39,481 nt of DNA from Bacteroidaceae bacterium (lineage in GTDB: Bacteria; Bacteroidota; Bacteroidia; Bacteroidales; Bacteroidaceae). Where the stretch lies: NCBI GenBank assembly GCA_017453465.1, contig JAFTEV010000036.1, forward strand, positions 1 through 39,481, read 5' to 3'. This document shows, one piece after another, positions 7,288 to 15,684 of this stretch; the first letter of the stretch is position 1; every line of letters starts with the position of its first letter. A model generated the notes under the pieces. That model made no database searches, was not told where the DNA came from, and saw only the letters and a program-made list of their open reading frames with translations. Made by a program: the position numbers and the translations under genes.

Positions 7288-9150
7288 TTATTTCATAAAT
7301 CGGTTGAGTTGTTGGGTTGCCTGATTGAACTCGGCCACGTTGATGTGGTAGTCGGTAACGCGGTTCATCTTGGCATCGTAGATTTGGAGTCCGCCTTCGG
7401 CACTTTTCTCCAGGATGGTGTCGCCGCCGATGATGAAGGCGTAGTTGAGTTCGGAGCCGACGACGTGCCACTGGCGGCTGGCGGTGTCGGTGAGCAGATG
7501 GCCCAGTGAGTAGTCGCTGGGCGGATTGGTTACGCCCATGGCTGTGTGCATGATGGTTGGCACTATGTCGTAGTGGGTGGTGCGGTGGCTGAACTGCAGA
7601 GGTGTGTTTGCTGGGGTGTGGACTATGAGGGGCACCATGATTTGGTGGCGTGAGAAGTTGCTGTTGTGCCCCCAGTAGTTCTTCTGGTTCTCGTTAAATT
7701 CTTGAGCGTGGTCGCCCGTGATGACGACCATGGTGTTCTGGTCAAGCCCGGTCTCGCGCAGGGCCGTGAAGATTTGGCCGATGAGTTCGTCGGCTTGGTA
7801 GCAGGTGTTGCGGTAGAGATTCCAGAAGGGGGTGGGGTCGAGCTGGTTGTTGAGTTTGCTGTAGTCGGCATACTGCCATGCGGGTTGGAAGGGCATGGCA
7901 TGGTGGGGTGAAGGCTCGAAGCTGTGGGGCAGGTCGTAGAAGAGGAAGGAGAAGAAAGGCTCCCCTCGCCGTTGCTGTGAGCGGATGTCGGCGATGAAGT
8001 CCTTGGTTATCTGTTCGTCACGGTCATAGACGGTGTTGCCTGGTGTCTCGATGCGGACATCTTTCTCTTTGGCAAAAAGCACACGGCCAAAGGGTGGGTC
8101 GAGCTGGCTGGCACCAGGATAGTTGCGGAAGGTGTACCCCTCGCGGCGTGCCACATCGAAGATGACTGGCGTGATGTGGTTGCTCTCGGCAATGTTCCAG
8201 TAGTATGAACTGATGGCGAAGAAGAGGCTGAAGACTCCGCTGCGTGTGCCGTTGCTGCCGCTGAGGTGGTTGCGGTACCAGTGGTTTTGCTGTGCATAGC
8301 GATAGACGTTGGGCATACAGCTGGCAGTGAGTGCACGTGAGTTCCACGAATCGAGCAAGATGATGAGGACATTATACCGTGCCGTGTCGCCGTCGAGGGG
8401 GTGGAGCGGATAGACCATGTCGCCGCCGTTCAGACCGAAATCCACAGCCTCATGCCGAGGTGGTGTGAGGTGGAGCTGCTCGGTCAGCAGTCCGTAAGAA
8501 GTGGTGGGGAAGTAGTAGGGCAGCAGCCGTTCACTGACAATGACCGACTGCTTCTCGTAGAAGGAAGCAAAAATGTGGTAGATGTGGGCAAAGAGTGTGC
8601 TGCCGACAAGGATGCCGACCAGAGTGCCAATCCGTTTGCCCTTCAGCCTTTTTTGTTTCATTGCCTTGTCCACCAGCCACCAAGCCCCGATGCTCAGAGC
8701 GAGAGCCAGCAGGGTGTAGAGGCCGTAGGTGAGATAGAGCTTCCAGTCGAAGGTGAAAATCTGCCGCGCACTGGGTCCTGTCACCATGTTGAGCACAAAG
8801 CCGTTGATGTGGAATCGGTAGATTTGATACACCTGTTCGTTGATGTAGCCCACGATGAGCAGCACCGTGGCGAGGATGCTCATCAGCGTGCGGGCCAGCC
8901 GTGGCACTCCTATTATTATAAATAATGTATAGAGCAGGTAGGGGATGAGGGCAAAGCAAGCGGCATGAGAGATGCAGGAAGTGAGGTAGAACACCCAGCC
9001 CATGAAGTCCATGACCTCCAGCACCTGACTGCCCAGCAGATACCAGACGAAGAGCAGGGTGAGCATTGCGGTGAGCAACACAAAGTAGGCAAAGCCTGCC
9101 CTTAGGTTTCGGCCTACATAGCCGAAGTAGCGCCGGAAGTCGATGTGCAT
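7288..9150 (-). CDS. YejM/PbgA-like membrane sulfatase-fold protein (DUF3413-like N-terminus)
   Basis: This 620-aa protein has about five membrane helices in the first 220 residues and a periplasmic alkaline-phosphatase/sulfatase-type domain afterwards. The order resembles YejM (PbgA/LapC) of enterobacteria, which has a DUF3413 membrane part and controls LPS synthesis. The region SGSNGTRSGVFSLFFAISS matches the YejM pattern closely. Metal-site residues typical of active enzymes are visible: D267 in IILLDSWN, T302 in SGSNGTRSG in the nucleophile position, and ITGDHAQEF. The enzyme could therefore be active, for example as a phosphoethanolamine or glycerol-phosphate transferase. It overlaps the preceding LTA-synthase-like gene by 37 nt. 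Function as regulator or transferase is unproven. Confidence 0.8.
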   Translation of the reverse strand: MHIDFRRYFGYVGRNLRAGFAYFVLLTAMLTLLFVWYLLGSQVLEVMDFMGWVFYLTSCISHAACFALIPYLLYTLFIIIGVPRLARTLMSILATVLLIVGYINEQVYQIYRFHINGFVLNMVTGPSARQIFTFDWKLYLTYGLYTLLALALSIGAWWLVDKAMKQKRLKGKRIGTLVGILVGSTLFAHIYHIFASFYEKQSVIVSERLLPYYFPTTSYGLLTEQLHLTPPRHEAVDFGLNGGDMVYPLHPLDGDTARYNVLIILLDSWNSRALTASCMPNVYRYAQQNHWYRNHLSGSNGTRSGVFSLFFAISSYYWNIAESNHITPVIFDVARREGYTFRNYPGASQLDPPFGRVLFAKEKDVRIETPGNTVYDRDEQITKDFIADIRSQQRRGEPFFSFLFYDLPHSFEPSPHHAMPFQPAWQYADYSKLNNQLDPTPFWNLYRNTCYQADELIGQIFTALRETGLDQNTMVVITGDHAQEFNENQKNYWGHNSNFSRHQIMVPLIVHTPANTPLQFSHRTTHYDIVPTIMHTAMGVTNPPSDYSLGHLLTDTASRQWHVVGSELNYAFIIGGDTILEKSAEGGLQIYDAKMNRVTDYHINVAEFNQATQQLNRFMK

Positions 9151-11132
9151 AATGTGTCGATGATTAGTTGGTTGCCGTTCATTCGTTCCATGTAACTCTG
9201 GATGATGGCCTTCAGTCGGCCCTCCAGTCGGTCTTGCACTCCCTGTGGAGCCTTTCCCTGCAGGTTGTGCTGCATCATCCAGTCGGTCTTGAAGTTGTAG
9301 AGAGCCTTGGTGTTGCTGCCGTCAAACTGCAATACATGGTCTCCCTCCACATACTGATAGATGCCGTTCTGGTAGTTCACAGCCCAAGTGAGCGAGTCGG
9401 GCGTGGTGAGCAAGTCGCAGCCAAAAGCCACGTAAGGCTGTCCGTAGCCCAGATAGCTCAACACCGTGGGCATGATGTCAATCTGCTGGGCAATGGCATG
9501 GCGGCGACCCGCTGGCAATGTGCCCGAAGGGTCGTAGAACAAGATGGGTGCACCAAACACGCCGAGGTCGGTCTGATACTCCGCATGGTCAGCCCAGTTG
9601 GTGTGGTCGCTGGTCAACACAAACAGCGTGTTCCTGAACCACGGCTGCCGTCGGGCCGTCTCGAAAAAACGTCGCAGAGCCATGTCGGTGTAGCGAATGC
9701 ACTTGTGGATAGGATTGTTGCCCTCTTCGGGATATACGTCTTTGTATTTGTCGGGCACAGTGTAGGGGTGGTGGCTTGATGCAGTGAAAACCGCTGTGAC
9801 GAAAGGCTCCTGCATCTCTGACATCTTCTGGGCATAGAATTGCAGGAAAGGCTCGTCCCAGATGGCCCATGTGCCGTCGAAGTCCGCCTTCCCGTCGAAA
9901 CGTCCGTCTTCGTCGTACTCCGTGCGACCGAAGTAACGCTGAAAGCCAGTAGTTCGGGCAAAAGCCTGAAACCCCATCGACCCATTCTCCGCTCCGTGGA
10001 AGAAGGCCGACTGGTAGCCCACCTTCCCCAGTTCTCCAACCAGTCCGCTGACATCGTTGAGCGAAGCAGGAGTGAGGAAAAACGGCTCTACAAACATGGG
10101 GATGCTGCTCAAGATGGACGGCATACCGTCGATGCTCTTCCTGCCGTTGGCAAACGTGTAGTCAAACGACAGGCTGTGTTGCAACAGCGAATCCACAAAG
10201 GGTGTGTAACCCTTGTAGCTACCACCGTCCAGCCCCTCGTTGTATGCCCCGATGTATTCACGGCCAAAACTTTCCACGATGAGCACTACCACATTCTTCT
10301 GCTGCCCCGTCCTCTCTGCTGCCCCCCGATGGACAGGACTGTAGAGGTTGTCCAGTTCCGTTTTGCTGAAATAGGTCGGCGTTACGAATACCGTCTTGCC
10401 CACCGTGCGAATCAGCGAGAACGGCGTGTTCAGCACCACAGCCGCTTCCAGCGGACGATTCACATACTGGTTCGCATTGCTAATGGTAATGGGGCGAACC
10501 GCTGTTGTCGCGCCGCCCCGCATTCCGCACACCGTCAGCGGAATATAGAAAAGAAAACAGACGGTCGTGATGAGATAGTAAGCCACATATCGCCGCCATC
10601 CCCTCAGTACCGTCTTGCTGCAGGGGTGGGCATACAGCAGGTAGAGCATGGCCCACATTAGCAATGTAAACACAACCAGATACCAGTGGCGAGCCAACTC
10701 CGTGAGGAAGATGCTGCCCAGATTCCCCTCGGCGGCAAACTCCTGCACTACCGACATCGTGGTGCGCCGTCCCGTATATTGGAAATACACCGAGTCGGCC
10801 ACATTGACCGCCACCGCCACCGCATTCACCACGACAAACATCCACTTGGCCACACACCGCCACCTCCTGTCCTCTGCCCACTGCATGGGGACGAGCATCA
10901 GCAGCGCATACAGCGCATTGGTGTAGAGAATGGCCGATGTGTCGAACATCCAGCACCCCGTAAGCAAGTCAGCCCAGGAGTTTTGCAGCAGCGTATGGCT
11001 GAAAGTCCGCCAGTTCTCCACCACAAACTCTATTCGGCACAGCGCATAGACCACATAAACAAATAAAAGATTGCATCCAAACGCTACGACATTAGAATAT
11101 GCACCCTTTCGTATCTCTACCAGTCTTCTCAT
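9114..11132 (-). CDS. LTA-synthase family membrane sulfatase
   Basis: The product is 672 aa, with about five N-terminal membrane helices (to about residue 215) and a large extracytoplasmic sulfatase-type domain. Metal-binding and catalytic positions are visible in VVVLIVESFGREY, NGRKSIDGMPSI (serine or nearby residue in the nucleophile place instead of threonine), FHGAENGSMG and LTSDHTNW. In Gram-negative bacteria such proteins transfer phosphoglycerol or phosphoethanolamine to membrane glycans or lipids. Here the setting in an LPS/glycan cluster supports that general role. Its ATG overlaps the stop of the glycosyltransferase fusion by four bases (ATGA), which implies translational coupling. 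The C-terminal 40 residues lack a clear match. Confidence 0.85.
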   Translation of the reverse strand: MRRLVEIRKGAYSNVVAFGCNLLFVYVVYALCRIEFVVENWRTFSHTLLQNSWADLLTGCWMFDTSAILYTNALYALLMLVPMQWAEDRRWRCVAKWMFVVVNAVAVAVNVADSVYFQYTGRRTTMSVVQEFAAEGNLGSIFLTELARHWYLVVFTLLMWAMLYLLYAHPCSKTVLRGWRRYVAYYLITTVCFLFYIPLTVCGMRGGATTAVRPITISNANQYVNRPLEAAVVLNTPFSLIRTVGKTVFVTPTYFSKTELDNLYSPVHRGAAERTGQQKNVVVLIVESFGREYIGAYNEGLDGGSYKGYTPFVDSLLQHSLSFDYTFANGRKSIDGMPSILSSIPMFVEPFFLTPASLNDVSGLVGELGKVGYQSAFFHGAENGSMGFQAFARTTGFQRYFGRTEYDEDGRFDGKADFDGTWAIWDEPFLQFYAQKMSEMQEPFVTAVFTASSHHPYTVPDKYKDVYPEEGNNPIHKCIRYTDMALRRFFETARRQPWFRNTLFVLTSDHTNWADHAEYQTDLGVFGAPILFYDPSGTLPAGRRHAIAQQIDIMPTVLSYLGYGQPYVAFGCDLLTTPDSLTWAVNYQNGIYQYVEGDHVLQFDGSNTKALYNFKTDWMMQHNLQGKAPQGVQDRLEGRLKAIIQSYMERMNGNQLIIDTLCTSTSGATSAM

Positions 11133-13174
11133 CTTTCAACTACCTTTCTATACACCTCGGCCAGTTTCCGTGCCGACTCTTCCCACGTATATCGTGTCAG
11201 CCGTTCACGCTGTCTCAGCAGCAGTGCCTCCCGCTCCGCTCCGTCGAGGTGGTACAGCGTTTCAAACTGCTCCTCGAAGTCCGACTTTTCCCCCTCCTTC
11301 ATGCGGAAATACACCGCAGCATCTCCCGCAATCTCAGGGAAACAGCTCGCATGGTTCAGCATCACAGGGCAGTCGGCCTTGTAAGCCTCCAGAATAGGAA
11401 TGCCGAAACCCTCATACTCCGACGGATATACAAAGCAGACAGCATGATGGTAGAGGTCCAGCAGCTCCTGGTCTGTCTTCACATAGATTTGCACAAAGCG
11501 GTCGGTTAAACCCAAGAAGTCCAGCAGCACCTGCTCTTCAGGGGAAAACGGCTTACCTGTGCACACCACTCTCAACTCCCCATGCCGCTTCAGCACAGGA
11601 ACCAGCTCACGCAGCAACAGCCTGAAGTTCTTGTACCAATGCCGCTCACCCACATATAGGATGTACTCACCATACCGGTTGCTGCCAAGATTCGGCTTGT
11701 AGGGCGTGCTGTCAGCCCCATGGTACACCACCGTGATTTTCCGCTCTGGCACATCAAACAGCCGCATGATGTCCCGCTTCGTGTTCTCGCTTACCGCCAC
11801 AATGTGGTCGGCACGCGGAATCAGCACCCGCTTGTTGTTCAGCTGAGGCTCATCGGCAGGATAATACTGTGGATACAACTCCGTAATCATGTCGTGCACG
11901 GTCAACACAAACGGAATCCCTTGCAGGTAAGGCAAGAAGTAGGGCGAAAAAAACGTAGGGTGCAGCACATCGCATTCGCCCCGCTGCAACACCCTGATAC
12001 CTTCATGCAGATTCAGCTTGGGACTCCTGTCCCATTGTCCCCACTGTCCATACCCCAAGTTATATTTCAGCTTGTAGAAAAACCTCTTCACTCCGTTAGG
12101 TCCCCACATCTTGAAGTCCTCGTAAGTTTTCCCTACGGCAGGGAACCCCATGTTGTTCAAATACGTATTGTCCGTTTCCACCACCCCGATTCGTCCCTTC
12201 ACGTCCTGAGGCAGATGAGCCGCCAGCTCTGCAAAGCAACGCGATACACCCCCGTGCGTCTGCATATCGAAAGCCTGACTATCATACAGCACCCGAATAT
12301 CCTCTCCCCTCCTCTGTGTCCTCTGTCTTCTCCGTGTGCTCTGTGTTTCCTGCAAGGAAAGCAAGTCCTTTACCAGAAACTTCCCGCCATATCTTATTAA
12401 CGACAAATCGCGAGCCACAGGTTCCCGCTCCATCGACTCCCTCACCTTGCGCTCTATCCTGCTCTCATTCTCCCCCCTCTGTGTCCTCTGTCCTCTCTGT
12501 GCCCTCAGTGCTTCCCGCAGACGCAGCGGCAACAGCCTGTCGATGACCATCCGCCGCTCCCGCTCAATCTCATCCACATGCTGCCCGCTGTAGCCACCCA
12601 GATAGTAGAACGATACAAAAAAATCCAGTGGCCTGTACTCCGCGCCGCGCAACCACCGCTCAAAGAAGAAAGCCCAGTCAGCCACGATGTGAAGCCCCTC
12701 CTCGTAGGGATGTTCCTTCAGCAGACTGCGACGGATGAACGTCGATTGGTGATAGATGGAAGTCTTCAGCAGATGCTCCAGCGTCATGCAACTTGGAGCC
12801 GCAAAACACTGCGCACCCCCGCTGCCCACTTCCACCGTGCTGCCCACATACAGGTCTGCCTCGCCCAGTGCGGCGTTAGCCTTGCTGATGACCTCAGCAT
12901 CGTGAAACTTGTCACCAGCATTCATGAAAATGCAAAACTCCCCCGTTGCCAAATCCACCCCCTTGTTCATGGCATGATAGATGCCTCTGTCCCGCTCGCT
13001 TATCCACTTGTCTGCCACGCCCCCCTCTGCAAGGAACGCTGCCGCCCCATCCGTCGAGCCTCCGTCTATGACAACATATTCAAAATGCCTGTCCGTCTGT
13101 GCCGCCACAGACGCGGTCGTTTTCTTTAGCCCTTCCAGGTCGTTATACACGACCGTAATAACTGAAATCTTCAT
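11129..13174 (-). CDS. GT2-GT4 glycosyltransferase fusion with repeat-derived linkers
   Basis: The product is 681 aa from the ATG at 13174 (MKISVITVVYND, a standard GT2 start); the frame stays open further upstream but without family match. Residues 1 to about 215 form a family 2 glycosyltransferase (VIDGGSTDG, FMNAGDKF). Residues about 293-681 form a family 4 glycosyltransferase (QTHGGVSRCFAELA, VLTVHDMI, ILYVGERHWYKN, VYPSEYEGFGIPILEA). Two arginine/glutamine-rich stretches (about residues 219-237 and 274-292) come from CTCTGTGTCCTCTGT-type repeat DNA. The second is exactly at the domain junction. It seems that two neighbouring genes were joined when repeat DNA removed the stop codon. It starts 13 nt after the pyruvyl transferase gene. 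Sugar specificity is unknown. Confidence 0.85.
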   Translation of the reverse strand: MKISVITVVYNDLEGLKKTTASVAAQTDRHFEYVVIDGGSTDGAAAFLAEGGVADKWISERDRGIYHAMNKGVDLATGEFCIFMNAGDKFHDAEVISKANAALGEADLYVGSTVEVGSGGAQCFAAPSCMTLEHLLKTSIYHQSTFIRRSLLKEHPYEEGLHIVADWAFFFERWLRGAEYRPLDFFVSFYYLGGYSGQHVDEIERERRMVIDRLLPLRLREALRAQRGQRTQRGENESRIERKVRESMEREPVARDLSLIRYGGKFLVKDLLSLQETQSTRRRQRTQRRGEDIRVLYDSQAFDMQTHGGVSRCFAELAAHLPQDVKGRIGVVETDNTYLNNMGFPAVGKTYEDFKMWGPNGVKRFFYKLKYNLGYGQWGQWDRSPKLNLHEGIRVLQRGECDVLHPTFFSPYFLPYLQGIPFVLTVHDMITELYPQYYPADEPQLNNKRVLIPRADHIVAVSENTKRDIMRLFDVPERKITVVYHGADSTPYKPNLGSNRYGEYILYVGERHWYKNFRLLLRELVPVLKRHGELRVVCTGKPFSPEEQVLLDFLGLTDRFVQIYVKTDQELLDLYHHAVCFVYPSEYEGFGIPILEAYKADCPVMLNHASCFPEIAGDAAVYFRMKEGEKSDFEEQFETLYHLDGAEREALLLRQRERLTRYTWEESARKLAEVYRKVVER
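12300..12355. repeat. CTCTGTGTCC repeat tract at the GT2-GT4 junction
   Basis: A tract of CTCTGTGT/CCTCTGT words in coding DNA, in direct orientation with the tract at 12466-12520 and alike over about 50 nt. It encodes the RRRQRTQRRG linker immediately before the GT4 domain. Confidence 0.75.
12466..12520. repeat. CTCTGTGTCC repeat tract within the GT2 C-terminal region
   Basis: A second tract of the same word family, coding for ALRAQRGQRTQRGE within the C-terminal extension of the GT2 domain. It is a direct repeat of 12300-12355. Confidence 0.75.
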
Positions 13175-13187
13175 AGGTATAGGGTTT

Positions 13188-14381
13188 TTATTGGAATGAT
13201 GATAGATTATTTGATAAAAAGCGGACGGAATCCTTTCGCAGCGCATGGAGTTTCCTATCTACAGCCCACCAGTTGATTCTTCGCTGCAATAGCTGCTTAA
13301 CGTCCGTCTCCGCAGTCACGACCCTGTCCTCCAGTCCCAGCTGTGAGAGCAGCGTCAAGATTCTGCTGTTTCCAGCAAACTGGCTTTCTGGCCTAAGGCA
13401 GACAAAGAAGGGGCGGTGCAACAAGATTGAAAAAATCATGCCATGAAACGAAGATGTAAGCACATAGCGGCTTTTCGCTATCAGCCTAATCCAGTCTTGA
13501 ATGTTGGGGTATAGGTATTCCGCATCCTCCAGAAACTCAATGTTCTTTTCGTTTTCTCCGTTGGCGTGTACCGCTATGGGCAAAAGCCCCCTTTGTTTAT
13601 TGTATGCCTGAAACTTCGGCCAATGCAATACGCTTGCCTCTGTTACGTTTACGTGGTAAACAAGCATGAAACGTTTGGGTAGCTCTGCCTTGGATTCCCG
13701 CGAAAGCCATTTGTAGTGCCAGCCTGTCAGCAGCAAAGTCGGGTCAAGCACCAGCTGGGCGTGACAGCCCACTCGTCTACAGATGTCAACCCCCGTCTGT
13801 TCCCTCACACTGATGGCATCAAAGCGTTTCAGCTGCCGAGCCAACTCATCGTTCAGCTCCTCTGGATACTGCTCGACGGCAAAGCTCGGAGCGTATGCAA
13901 TCCTGCGTGTTTCAGGAAAACCAAAGTCAAGGAAAAACGTTTTGTTGTTGGGGCTGGACAGCAACTGGGCCCACACCTGGTCGCTACCTGTCAGGTAGCA
14001 ATCGGCCAGCGGCGGATACCGCTGCAAATCCTCCAAACAATTATACACATACTGCGAAAGATGGATGTGCATCGAGCGGAAATCATCGAAACGCCGATTC
14101 TCTTTGTTTCCTGCCACAACAGGAAATGTTGTTTCAGGTCTGCCAAAGCGTTCCTTCAGGATTTTCTTCAGCCTTTCGCGCAGAGTTCGTGGAGGCAGAG
14201 GCACCGACGAGGGAATTTCCCTCATCTCCCCATGTACGGGTTGCAGATATTCATGGAATCCATACCGTATGATGTAAGGGTAATGCCCCAATTGCATCAG
14301 CACCTGCTGCAAGGCATATGCCTGCAACAACTGACCGTAATTCGTCTGCGACTGAAAAAAAGTAATGACAGCAACCCTCAT
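13188..14381 (-). CDS. Polysaccharide pyruvyl transferase family protein
   Basis: The product is 397 aa and belongs to the CsaB/WcaK-like pyruvyl transferase family, which adds ketal pyruvate to sugars of surface glycans. Typical segments are the N-terminal NYGQLLQAYALQ, LTGSDQVW, RRIAYAPSF, the SVREQTG strand-loop, LDPTLLL, and the C-terminal SSFHGMIFSILLHRPFF. I place the start at the ATG at 14381, which shares its A with the TGA stop of the FrhB-like gene (TGATG). The open frame upstream only offers a TTG at 14387. The coupling with an FrhB-like gene is common in Bacteroidetes capsule and exopolysaccharide loci. Confidence 0.88.
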   Translation of the reverse strand: MRVAVITFFQSQTNYGQLLQAYALQQVLMQLGHYPYIIRYGFHEYLQPVHGEMREIPSSVPLPPRTLRERLKKILKERFGRPETTFPVVAGNKENRRFDDFRSMHIHLSQYVYNCLEDLQRYPPLADCYLTGSDQVWAQLLSSPNNKTFFLDFGFPETRRIAYAPSFAVEQYPEELNDELARQLKRFDAISVREQTGVDICRRVGCHAQLVLDPTLLLTGWHYKWLSRESKAELPKRFMLVYHVNVTEASVLHWPKFQAYNKQRGLLPIAVHANGENEKNIEFLEDAEYLYPNIQDWIRLIAKSRYVLTSSFHGMIFSILLHRPFFVCLRPESQFAGNSRILTLLSQLGLEDRVVTAETDVKQLLQRRINWWAVDRKLHALRKDSVRFLSNNLSSFQ

Positions 14382-15547
14382 CAGCAACCCTCCCCTTCGT
14401 TAACCTCTGCCAACAGGTGAAAATCGGCAGGGCGATTCTTGTATTCCTGGAAAAATGCCGCTCGGTGGGGATTCTCTGGGTAAGGCTTACGCCACGCTTT
14501 GTTGTACTGTATGGCATCCTCAAAACACACGTGCTCCCTCCTACAGTCAAGTTCACCAAACACATGGGCACCTCTTTGTGTGTTGATGATGACAAGGCTC
14601 GTCCCCTTGTCATCATCAAAGCCGTCCACCACCTTGTGCACATTCCAAAAGTCAGCCAGCGTGATGTCGCTGTAGCTTCGTCCGCATTTGCTGGGGCAAT
14701 GGTAGCACGAGGGGCGCAAAGAGGCATCCAGGAGGAAACACCTCATGTAAGGATTATCATAATGCACATTGGCAAGGCTCTCCCCCCGCCGTCCACCCAT
14801 CTTCATGACGAACTGAAAGTGTTTCCATCCCCTATCCTTGTTTCTGAATTCCACACTTTGGATGGACGAAACAGGGTTCAACCCATAGCGCATCCGTGAA
14901 AGCCAATGCTTCTTGGAGAATGATGTAGCTCGATTCTTGATATACCATTGCCATACAGCAGGGCTTGGCACTCCGTGGCAGATGAAATCCACTGTCAGCA
15001 ACAGCGGGTTGGGCTTCCCCAGATAGTGCTGAAGCCCTGCAATCTGACAGGGCGTGCCTACAAACATGACCATCCTTCCCTTCTTCAAGCATGTTTTTGC
15101 TTCATTGTAGCAACGCCCCATGCGACTTTGCACATACTTGCTGCCTTGCAGGTCTTTGAGTTCGGCCTTTGTCGCTGCCTTTCTGTGTACTACATTCCAC
15201 TTTTTGTCAAATGCTGCGCCGAACACAACGCCGTCTCGGTCTATTATCCACTCGGCCAACAGCGGGAACACGCCGCCCGAACTGCTCCGGAGCCTGACAT
15301 CCTCCCTCCTGTTGATGGCAGCAAAGGTCTCCAGAGGCGTTCTCTCCTCGTATGGTGATAACGCAGGACATACCTTCGTGCATCGTCCACATTCTGTGCA
15401 TTTCTCTATATCTACATGGGGATATAAGAACCCTTCCTCATCACTTTGCATGGTGATGCATCCCTGTGTGCAGGTCTGCTCACAAGCAGAACATCCACAG
15501 CAATTCTTTGCGACAAGTGAAATGGGGTGTGCCATCGTTGTGGTCAT
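14381..15547 (-). CDS. FrhB-family iron-sulfur flavoprotein (F420 hydrogenase beta subunit-like)
   Basis: The product is 388 aa. The N-terminus holds two 4Fe-4S ferredoxin motifs, with cysteines at about 16, 19, 22 and 26 and at 50, 53, 56 and 60. An FrhB domain follows (RSSSGGVFPLLAEW, GTPCQIAGL, DFICHGVPSP, CYHCPSKCGRSYSDIT). In anaerobes that lack coenzyme F420 this family is widespread beside polysaccharide pyruvyl transferases, and is thought to do a redox step in surface-glycan making. The exact reaction is not established. It is the first gene of the minus-strand cluster, with a candidate promoter at 15579-15610. A second ATG at 15535 (MAHPISL) is also possible. Confidence 0.87.
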   Translation of the reverse strand: MTTTMAHPISLVAKNCCGCSACEQTCTQGCITMQSDEEGFLYPHVDIEKCTECGRCTKVCPALSPYEERTPLETFAAINRREDVRLRSSSGGVFPLLAEWIIDRDGVVFGAAFDKKWNVVHRKAATKAELKDLQGSKYVQSRMGRCYNEAKTCLKKGRMVMFVGTPCQIAGLQHYLGKPNPLLLTVDFICHGVPSPAVWQWYIKNRATSFSKKHWLSRMRYGLNPVSSIQSVEFRNKDRGWKHFQFVMKMGGRRGESLANVHYDNPYMRCFLLDASLRPSCYHCPSKCGRSYSDITLADFWNVHKVVDGFDDDKGTSLVIINTQRGAHVFGELDCRREHVCFEDAIQYNKAWRKPYPENPHRAAFFQEYKNRPADFHLLAEVNEGEGC

Positions 15548-15578
15548 AATATCTTCAGGGCATCCGTTTATTTTCTTG

Positions 15579-15610
15579 CAAAATAAGTAAAAAAAAAGCT
15601 TTCGAGCAAA
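15579..15610 (-). promoter_or_regulatory. Candidate promoter of the envelope-glycan cluster
   Basis: On the minus strand TTTG (15607-15610) is followed after 20 nt by TTATTTTG (15579-15586), one base away from the TAnnTTTG pattern. It points toward the FrhB-like gene, the first of the cluster. Confidence 0.5.
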
Positions 15611-15640
15611 CTTTTCGCGCTTTTTCTTGATATATCCTGC

Positions 15641-15670
15641 TTGCCGTTTCGTCTAAAAGCTGTATTTTTG
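15641..15670 (+). promoter_or_regulatory. Promoter of serB
   Basis: TTGC (15641-15644) and TATTTTTG (15663-15670) are 18 nt apart, matching the Bacteroidetes pattern. The ATG of serB is only 15 nt further, so the leader would be very short. Confidence 0.65.
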
Positions 15671-15684
15671 CAAAAAAAAGCAAA

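Noticed and set aside
6337-7509. Plus-strand open frame of 390 codons across the acyltransferase
   Set aside because: Val/Gly/Glu-rich product opposite an enzyme with its catalytic motif; it also runs into the next gene.
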